Shown: positions 56,767 through 64,000 of the stretch, one piece after another | Position numbering within the stretch: position 1 is the first letter of the stretch | How the letters are laid out: each line of letters begins with the position of its first letter | From: Adiantum capillus-veneris | Lineage: Eukaryota > Streptophyta > Polypodiopsida > Polypodiales > Pteridaceae | Reading direction: 5' to 3' | Assembly: GCA_014529385.2 (NCBI GenBank) | Contig: CM043955.1 | Location: 154,039,640 to 154,103,639, forward strand | Length of the DNA: 64,000 bases | The notes under the pieces: generated by a model | Seen by the model: the letters and a program-made list of their open reading frames with translations, nothing else | The model's database searches: none | Told to the model about the DNA's origin: nothing | Program-made: the position numbers and the translations under genes

Positions 56767-58686
56767 ATGAGTTCTCCAAGTTTTATAGGTGAAGATGATA
56801 AGGACCTGAGAAGGTTCTTGAGACAGGTACAATTGCAATGTTTACTGACAGGAAATGATTGTGAAGCAGAATGGTTGCATATGTTTCCTCTCTTGCTTGA
56901 GGGTGATGCTTATGTCTGGTATAAGAGCTTGAATGATGCAAATAAGAGTTGTTGGTCACTCTTGGAAGCATTATTTCTTCACAGATATGTAGTGATGCCA
57001 ACTCCAAATGAAGCTTGGTCAAGGGTGAAGAGCTTAGCTATGCGTGAAGATGAGTTTGTTTCTTGATTTTGGAAGAGGTTCAATGATCTATGGATGCAAT
57101 GGGAAAAGTGTGTGAAGTATGCTAATGTGATGTCAGTGAAAGAGTTACATGGTACACACATGCAATTTGAGAGGTTGAAAATGTTGATAAGCAAGTTGAA
57201 ACCTACCTTGCATTCTCATGTGGAATTGAAGAATCCAAAAAGCATGAAAGAAGCACTACAGGTTGCCTACAACAAAGAGAGGAAGATAAGGCTTATGGTA
57301 GGTTTGGATGCGCCACCGAAGATAGAGGATATGTACTTGGTTGATTTATTGTATAAGGTTGTTGAAAATGGTCATGAACTTGAGAAGACACTTTCTATTG
57401 ATGAGGAGGAAACAAAGCATGCATATGTAGTAGCATGTGATCACGTGGAAGAAAATGACATGCATGTGGTGAATGCTTATGATGTAGACATATACAATTC
57501 TATGGATTCTTCTCTTGATGTTGGAGATGCTGATTCTTGTGCTTTGGAAAATGGTTTGAATCCCATGGTTAAGAGTGATGTTGATGTGGATCGAGCTTAT
57601 GTGTCTACAAATGGCTTATTTGATGAAAATGCTTTGGTATGCGAAGCTGTGGGAGCATCTACAATGGAAGATGTATGTGATGTGGGTTGTATAGACTCTC
57701 CTCTTGAGTATGAAGATGCTGATGTGTTTGAGTTTCATGGTCTACAAGAATCTCATGCTACTCTTGTGGTTGATGATGAAGACTATGCCTCTACTCCTAG
57801 GTTGTTTGATGAGTTTCCTATGGCTGCCAATGATGATGTAAATGCTTTTGGTGATTTGGATTATCACTTGGATGTTAATGAGGTCAATATGGATTCATTT
57901 AGTTTCACCAAAGAACCCATTGGTGAGGATGAGGTGGCTGATATCCAAGACTTTGTTTCCACTTGTGGCATGTTTGATGATATGCATATGGTTGCCGATC
58001 ATGTGGACGTTTGTGTTGCACAAGGTTCTATGGAGTCCCATGTTGAGCTTAAACGTAATGACTTGGATGCTTTGATTGTTGATTTTCAGCCTAAATTTTT
58101 GCATGATGATGTGGTCCTTGATGATAGCATATCTGTTAGTGGCTTGCTTGGTGAGCTACTTGTTGTTCGAAGCTCTAATATCAACCACGAGAGCATATTA
58201 GAGGAAGTTTTGAGGCTAATGAAAGAGGGTCTTTGATTTGAAAATATTGATGATATGGATGGTCATATGCTTTGTGCTAGTGCCTTTGATATGCTTGCCA
58301 AGTTGGATGATGGCATGCCTTATGGTCTTAATTGTGATAGGCAAGAGAAAGTGCTCTTTTGTGGTTTGGCATGCAAGGACACTTTGAATGTCTTGACTAG
58401 ACAAATTATGGTTGAGAATGTAGAAGCTTTGATGGATATATTTGAAATCATTGATTTGTATGAGTTGAAGCATGAAATTTTTGGCTTGAATTCAATGCAA
58501 AATTATGTGTATGATAGAGGGAAAAGACATATGTCTCGTGTCAATAGCATATGGGATTTTGCTTTGGTGGGAGAAGCGCCTACTATGTTATGCATATGGT
58601 TATTGGATGTAACATGGAGGTGGATGGTAAGAGAATCTATGTTATTTTTAGCTCTCATCTTATATTTTGGTTCTTTTGTGGCATGA
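56767..58686 (+). pseudogene. gag-like protein with acidic repeat tail, copy 1 (two in-frame TGA)
   Basis: One frame of about 640 codons starts MSSPSFIGEDDKDLRRFLRQ. It shows the retrotransposon gag fold pattern LLLEGDAYVWYKSL, LFLHRYV and FWKRFNDLW (about 56890-57095). TGA stops at 57064-57066 and 58234-58236 interrupt it without frame change. After residue 170 the protein is very acidic and contains a motif repeated about every 45-110 residues: STNGLFDE, STPRLFDE, STCGMFDD, SVSGLLGE. The C-terminal part (58255-58686) contains Leu/Asp-rich sequence and ends in a hydrophobic WLLDVTWRWM...LFLALILYFG stretch. No zinc knuckle and no pol are seen. Both copies share the two stops. Confidence 0.8.
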
Positions 58687-58770
58687 AAAATAGGAGAATG
58701 TTTACAATGATGTGAAAGTATGCACATGAAACACTTGAAAGTGGTCCATGCTTGTTGGGGGGGCAATATA

Positions 58771-59783
58771 TGACGTGTTTTGGCGAAATGGTGCGGACCA
58801 CCCCAAAGTCTTTGCGAGATGTTTTTTGGTTATCTTATACCTCTTGGATGTTAATAAAGCATGCTTGTACAAAGTGTACAAAGGTGGTGTGTGCCAGCTG
58901 TCTCTACGCATGCGTGCAAGTTGTGCGGGATACATAGTTTTGTTGTTTTTGTACATAGAAGTGTCGAGACTTAAAAGTGTGAGTAAGTGCTTTAAAAATA
59001 TGAATAAAAACTGAACTTTTATCATCTTGGGGTCGTGAGTGAGGAGTGATATTCAGCTGTGAAGAAGAAAGCCTCTCTTGCTACAGTCTGCGGTGGTGCG
59101 TGGGGGTTGTGTTGTGGAGGTGCCCGTGTGTGTGTGCGAGGGCCTGGAGCCTTGATTGGAGAGTGTGTCTCTCATCAAGAAGTCCATGAACATGGGTGGT
59201 GACCTCTGCACTTTCACCCCTCTTCTCTCTTTTTGGTGATGGAAGCTGCGTGAAGCGAAGCTTTCTTGTACGTGTGTGCCTGCTACTCAGGTTTGGCAAT
59301 GAAAGCCCCTTCTTATTGTTGTGAATGGGAGGTTGTTTCACCATGTTTTCCATGGTTTTTTTTATTTTTTTGGCTGAGCATCATGAGTTTTTGTATAACT
59401 CATGATTGGAATGGTTTTTGATGGGTTTGTGTACATGGTTGGGAGCGACTATGGAGCCCCTTCTTGCAAATGCAAGGTCTGCTAAGATGGTGTGAGGGTA
59501 TGGTGTTTATGAAAAAAAATTCAGAGATTTTTCTTTGTTTTCATTGGTTTGTTTTCCCAAAATTTAGTTCCTTTTATGCTTCCTTGACTGCAATTGATCA
59601 TAGCTAGGGCTATGACAGTATAGAGGGAAGCTAGTCGAGTGTAGGCAGGGTTTTGTGCATGCAAGGGTGAGTGTGTTTGTGAGTGGAGATTGGATCCTAT
59701 CCTCTTGTGAGAGCTACTTTACTTTTCCTCATATATCTTGTGAGTATGGAGGTGTTATAGAGGCCACCCCCCAATCCTTCACA
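58771..59783 (+). repeat. LTR 2 (middle, chimeric)
   Basis: 1013 bp. Left part (to about 59372) equals LTR 3. Right part (from about 59410) equals LTR 1. It is preceded by a G-run polypurine tract (GGGGGGGCAATATA, 58757-58770). Confidence 0.95.
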
Positions 59784-59875
59784 TGTTTTGGTGCCCCCAC
59801 TGAGGATCTTTTTTGGCTCTCCGGTTGAGACTTTCCCTGGAGTCAAGGTCAACCTTCTATTTGTAAGTTGTTTTC

Positions 59876-61795
59876 ATGAGTTCTCCAAGTTTTATAGGTG
59901 AAGATGATAAGGACCTGAGAAGGTTCTTGAGACAGGTACAATTGCAATGTTTACTGACAGGAAATGATTGTGAAGCAGAATGGTTGCATATGTTTCCTCT
60001 CTTGCTTGAGGGTGATGCTTATGTCTGGTATAAGAGCTTGAATGATGCAAATAAGAGTTGTTGGTCACTCTTGGAAGCATTATTTCTTCACAGATATGTA
60101 GTGATGCCAACTCCAAATGAAGCTTGGTCAAGGGTGAAGAGCTTAGCTATGCGTGAAGATGAGTTTGTTTCTTGATTTTGGAAGAGGTTCAATGATCTAT
60201 GGATGCAATGGGAAAAGTGTGTGAAGTATGCTAATGTGATGTCAGTGAAAGAGTTACATGGTACACACATGCAATTTGAGAGGTTGAAAATGTTGATAAG
60301 CAAGTTGAAACCTACCTTGCATTCTCATGTGGAATTGAAGAATCCAAAAAGCATGAAAGAAGCACTACAGGTTGCCTACAACAAAGAGAGGAAGATAAGG
60401 CTTATGGTAGGTTTGGATGCGCCACCGAAGATAGAGGATATGTACTTGGTTGATTTATTGTATAAGGTTGTTGAAAATGGTCATGAACTTGAGAAGACAC
60501 TTTCTATTGATGAGGAGGAAACAAAGCATGCATATGTAGTAGCATGTGATCACGTGGAAGAAAATGACATGCATGTGGTGAATGCTTATGATGTAGACAT
60601 ATACAATTCTATGGATTCTTCTCTTGATGTTGGAGATGCTGATTCTTGTGCTTTGGAAAATGGTTTGAATCCCATGGTTAAGAGTGATGTTGATGTGGAT
60701 CGAGCTTATGTGTCTACAAATGGCTTATTTGATGAAAATGCTTTGGTATGCGAAGCTGTGGGAGCATCTACAATGGAAGATGTATGTGATGTGGGTTGTA
60801 TAGACTCTCCTCTTGAGTATGAAGATGCTGATGTGTTTGAGTTTCATGGTCTACAAGAATCTCATGCTACTCTTGTGGTTGATGATGAAGACTATGCCTC
60901 TACTCCTAGGTTGTTTGATGAGTTTCCTATGGCTGCCAATGATGATGTAAATGCTTTTGGTGATTTGGATTATCACTTGGATGTTAATGAGGTCAATATG
61001 GATTCATTTAGTTTCACCAAAGAACCCATTGGTGAGGATGAGGTGGCTGATATCCAAGACTTTGTTTCCACTTGTGGCATGTTTGATGATATGCATATGG
61101 TTGCCGATCATGTGGACGTTTGTGTTGCACAAGGTTCTATGGAGTCCCATGTTGAGCTTAAACGTAATGACTTGGATGCTTTGATTTTTGATTTTCAGCC
61201 TAAATTTTTGCATGATGATGTGGTCCTTGATGATAGCATATCTGTTAGTGGCTTGCTTGGTGAGCTACTTGTTGTTCGAAGCTCTAATATCAACCACGAG
61301 AGCATATTAGAGGAAGTTTTGAGGCTAATGAAAGAGGGTCTTTGATTTGAAAATATTGATGATATGGATGGTCATATGCTTTGTGCTAGTGCCTTTGATA
61401 TGCTTGCCAAGTTGGATGATGGCATGCCTTATGGTCTTAATTGTGATAGGCAAGAGAAAGTGCTCTTTTGTGGTTTGGCATGCAAGGACACTTTGAATGT
61501 CTTGACTAGACAAATTATGGTTGAGAATGTAGAAGCTTTGATGGATATATTTGAAATCATTGATTTGTATGAGTTGAAGCATGAAATTTTTGGCTTGAAT
61601 TCAATGCAAAATTATGTGTATGATAGAGGGAAAAGACATATGTCTCGTGTCAATAGCATATGGGATTTTGCTTTGGTGGGAGAAGCGCCTACTATGTTAT
61701 GCATATGGTTATTGGATGTAACATGGAGGTGGATGGTAAGAGAATCTATGTTATTTTTAGCTCTCATCTTATATTTTGGTTCTTTTGTGGCATGA
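59876..61795 (+). pseudogene. gag-like protein with acidic repeat tail, copy 2
   Basis: Offset 3109 bp from copy 1. The same two TGA stops lie at 60173-60175 and 61343-61345. The only coding difference I found is Val to Phe (GTT/TTT at about 58078 versus 61187). The near identity shows that the duplication is recent. Confidence 0.85.
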
Positions 61796-61879
61796 AAAAT
61801 AGGAGAATGTTTACAATGATGTGAAAGTATGCACATGAAACACTTGAAAGTGGTCCATGCTTGTTGGGGGGGCAATATA

Positions 61880-62892
61880 TGACGTGTTTTGGCGAAATGG
61901 TGCGGACCACCCCAAAGTCTTTGCGAGATGTTTTTTGGTTATCTTATACCTCTTGGATGTTAATAAAGCATGCTTGTACAAAGTGTACAAAGGTGGTGTG
62001 TGCCAGCTGTCTCTACGCATGCGTGCAAGTTGTGCGGGATACATAGTTTTGTTGTTTTTGTACATAGAAGTGTCGAGACTTAAAAGTGTGAGTAAGTGCT
62101 TTAAAAATATGAATAAAAACTGAACTTTTATCATCTTGGGGTCGTGAGTGAGGAGTGATATTCAGCTGTGAAGAAGAAAGCCTCTCTTGCTACAGTCTGC
62201 GGTGGTGCGTGGGGGTTGTGTTGTGGAGGTGCCCGTGTGTGTGTGCGAGGGCCTGGAGCCTTGATTGGAGAGTGTGTCTCTCATCAAGAAGTCCATGAAC
62301 ATGGGTGGTGACCTCTGCACTTTCACCCCTCTTCTCTCTTTTTGGTGATGGAAGCTGCGTGAAGCGAAGCTTTCTTGTACGTGTGTGCCTGCTACTCAGG
62401 TTTGGCAATGAAAGCCCCTTCTTATTGTTGTGAATGGGAGGTTGTTTCACCATGTTTTCCATGGTTTTTTTTATTTTTTTGGCTGAGCATCATGAGTTTT
62501 TGTATAACTCATGATTGGCATGGTTTTTGATGGGTTTGTGTACATGGTTGGGAGCGACTATGGAGCCCCTTCTTGCATATGCAAGGTCTGCTGAGATGGT
62601 GTGAGGGTATGGTGTTTATGAACAAAATTTCATAGATTTTTCTTTGTTTTCATTGTTTTGTTTTCCCAAAATTTAGTGCCTTTTATGCTTCCTTGACTGC
62701 AATTGATCATAGCTAGGGCTATGACAGTATAGAGGGGAGCTAGTCGAGTGTAGGTGGGGTTTTGTGCATCCAAGGGTGAGTGTGTTTGTGAGTGGAGATT
62801 GGATCCTATCCTCTTGTGAGAGCTACTTTACTTTTCCTCATATATCTTGTGAGTATGGAGGTGTTATAGAGGCCACCCCCCAATCCTTCACA
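61880..62892 (+). repeat. LTR 3
   Basis: 1013 bp, starts TGACGTG and ends CTTCACA. It carries private changes in its right half (for example GATTGGCATGG, GCATATGCAAGG, ATGAACAAAATTTC). Confidence 0.95.
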
Positions 62893-63175
62893 ACGTTGCT
62901 ATACTTGAGAAATTTAAATTGTGTTTAATCGTCATTGCGTCCACTCTAGGTACGTATGCTCCAGGTATGTTCTCACAAGCAGGGAGTTATGCTAAGCTAT
63001 GCGAGGATAAGAGAGAGACCTCTTAAATCCATAAAAATTGTATTTGAACAATTTTGCTCCGTTTTATAATATATATTGTATTCACGTTGCTATACTTGAG
63101 AAATTTAAATTGTGTTTAATCGTCATTGCGTCCACTCTAGGTACGTATGCTCCAGGTATGTTCTCACAAGCAGGG
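62893..63175. repeat. repeats B1, A2 and B2 (interrupted ABAB tandem)
   Basis: B1 at about 62893-62979, A2 at 62980-63089 and B2 at about 63090-63175. B begins CTATACTTGAGAAATTT and ends TTCTCACAAGCAGGGA. The unit A+B is about 197 bp and must have been tandemly duplicated before the LTR element arrived. Confidence 0.9.
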
Positions 63176-63210
63176 ACACTCCTCGATGTGTTGTGAAAGT
63201 CTAATATGTC

Positions 63211-63407
63211 AAGGAGCACTACGCTCGAGTGTGATGGAGACTGAGGCTGCAATCACGAAGGAGGTGATCGGTCTCTACTTCTTAGCGTCTCTTTCACCCG
63301 ATCAACTAGATCTAGTGGAGGGGCGAGTAACATCTATGAGCAGAGATGGATCACCTCCTTTACGATTGCAACCTCAGTCTCCATCGCACTCGGAGCGCAG
63401 TGCTTTT
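63211..63407. repeat. inverted repeat, 59-bp arms, about 79-bp loop
   Basis: 63211-63269 is complementary to 63349-63407 at about 85 percent (shared GGAGACTGAGG / CCTCAGTCTCC, GGAGGTGATC / GATCACCTCC). It could be a small foldback element or CACTA subterminal structure. No flanking duplication is evident. Confidence 0.85.
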
Positions 63408-63495
63408 ACAAGATACGTAGAATGCACACAAAAGACAAATTCACAAGAACTTCACAGGAATCTCTCTACACAGGAATCCCTCCCCCTTTATGAGT

Positions 63496-63521
<26 letters not shown>
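63496..63521. repeat. (CT)n microsatellite
   Basis: About 13 CT units downstream of the inverted repeat. Confidence 0.95.
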
Positions 63522-63526
<5 letters not shown>

Positions 63527-63562
63527 GTCCATGTTTTCTTCTCCGTTCAATATTAAGATTAA

Positions 63563-64000
63563 ATGTTTGTGTGTTTAATGCACATATGGGTGATGATGGA
63601 GTTTCTTTCTTCTTTGTCACCCCAACAAACGCAATGGTACAAGGATCGTCATCGCTCTGGAGCACCATCATGTTGTTCTACTCCTTTACCATCTCCCTTT
63701 GTTTTGGAGCATTCAACACATTCCAAAGCTTTGGTGTCAACGAGACAAACTTCACACTCGTCTAGGCACCGACGCTCTAGTGGTGGCAGCCGCGGTTGTT
63801 GTGGGGATGCCGTCGTTGATGCCTTGACACTGCCTCATGTTCGATGAGGCTCTTTACCTTCCCTTCTTTTCCCACCCCCACACCAACCACGACATCTCCA
63901 TCTACGTCAGGTTTTGCACGGCTATCGGCCGTTCCTGGCTACACACCACTATCTACGCCTCCGGGAGTCACCTCAGTTGACACTCCTCGCTTCGGGGCCC
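63563..64000 (+). other. Ser/Pro/Arg-rich open stretch at window end, unidentified
   Basis: Open plus-strand frame with SSRHRRSSGGSRGCCGD near 63755-63810 and a TGA at 63845-63847. The sequence becomes GC-rich toward 64000. It may belong to a second CACTA ORF, but I recognise no domain. Confidence 0.25.

Larger units (their letters stand above)
55688..62892 (+). mobile_element. gag-only LTR retrotransposon in LTR-int-LTR-int-LTR form
   Basis: Three LTRs (55688-56674, 58771-59783, 61880-62892) separate two internal regions of the same length (2096 bp) that appear almost identical. Outer flanks carry ACGTTG on both sides (55682-55687 and 62893-62898), consistent with a single insertion. No protease, RT or integrase is encoded, so it depends on another element (TR-GAG-like). 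The middle LTR is chimeric (see findings). Confidence 0.93.
50044..64000 (+). mobile_element. CACTA (En/Spm) DNA transposon, 3' end beyond window or unrecognised
   Basis: Defined by its 5' terminus at 50044 inserted in gypsy pol, and by a TNP2-type transposase at about 51.85-55.62 kb. It is interrupted at 55688-62892 by a gag-only LTR element and appears to continue after 62893. The right end is not located, so the end coordinate is only the window edge. Confidence 0.65.

Noticed and set aside
63216-63403. A miniature CACTA element (CACTACGCTC ... GAGCGCAGTG)
   Set aside because: The ends resemble CACTA termini, but the flanking triplets (GAG and CTT) are not a duplication.
1-64000. tRNA, rRNA or organellar genes
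   Set aside because: I looked for tRNA-like cloverleaf sequences, rRNA blocks and plastid or mitochondrial genes and recognised none. The tRNA-like matches are retrotransposon primer-binding sites.

Overview
The window reads as nuclear DNA of a land plant with a large, retroelement-rich genome. The evidence is plant-type Ty1/copia and Ty3/gypsy elements primed by initiator tRNA-Met, a CACTA (En/Spm) element with the plant TNP2/DUF4218/DUF4216 architecture, hAT-type MITEs, short GT-AG introns and many microsatellites. I cannot name the species. I see no intact ordinary host gene. Almost everything is transposable-element sequence in several layers of nesting, mostly broken by nonsense codons, frameshifts and deletions.

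Layout. 1-3781: 3' half of a copia element (+) with its 3' LTR. 3782-9560: a minus-strand module. A decayed, intron-containing transposase-like gene (9117 to 6178) is followed on the same strand by an unusual histone H3-like reading frame (6036 to 5173) and two perfect or near-perfect hairpins (4324-4387, 4722-4787). 9585-11496: 5' end of a second copia element (-). 11600-20284: a minus-strand LTR element with PBS, a leader filled by a 282-bp tandem array (14.2-18.7 kb, carrying a MITE) and an unidentified CCHC gag-like frame. Its LTR (19277-20284) is also preceded by a PPT belonging to sequence on its other side. 20300-22938: decayed remnants. 22939-23185: a second MITE. 23203-27562: a complete but dead copia element with target-site duplication CGAAT. 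28.1-30.1 kb: fragments. 30.1-44.6 kb: a gypsy element (-) whose 5' LTR is split by a copia element (35377-44208). That copia element is itself interrupted by a 4-kb insert (37004-41057) bounded by a perfect 54-bp inverted repeat and carrying a hammerhead-ribozyme-like motif. 44.6-47.0 kb: AT-rich DNA with a 152-bp tandem repeat. 47.1-50.04 kb: a second gypsy pol (-) with an archaeal-type RNase H, interrupted by a CACTA element that starts at 50044. The CACTA transposase lies at about 51.85-55.62 kb. The CACTA 3' part is interrupted by a triple-LTR, gag-only retrotransposon (55688-62892), then continues to the window end.

Most notable points: (1) a histone H3-like frame that keeps the exact H3 N-terminal peptide and most of the fold, separated by a long acidic and basic insert, placed directly downstream of a transposase-like gene; (2) an LTR-int-LTR-int-LTR gag-only element whose middle LTR is a visible crossover product; (3) a hammerhead-like ribozyme core in the 54-bp-IR insert; (4) two hAT MITEs with perfect 8-bp TSDs. 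Coding decay is dominated by changes that C:G to T:A transitions can explain, including catalytic Asp to Asn, as expected for methylated, silenced DNA.
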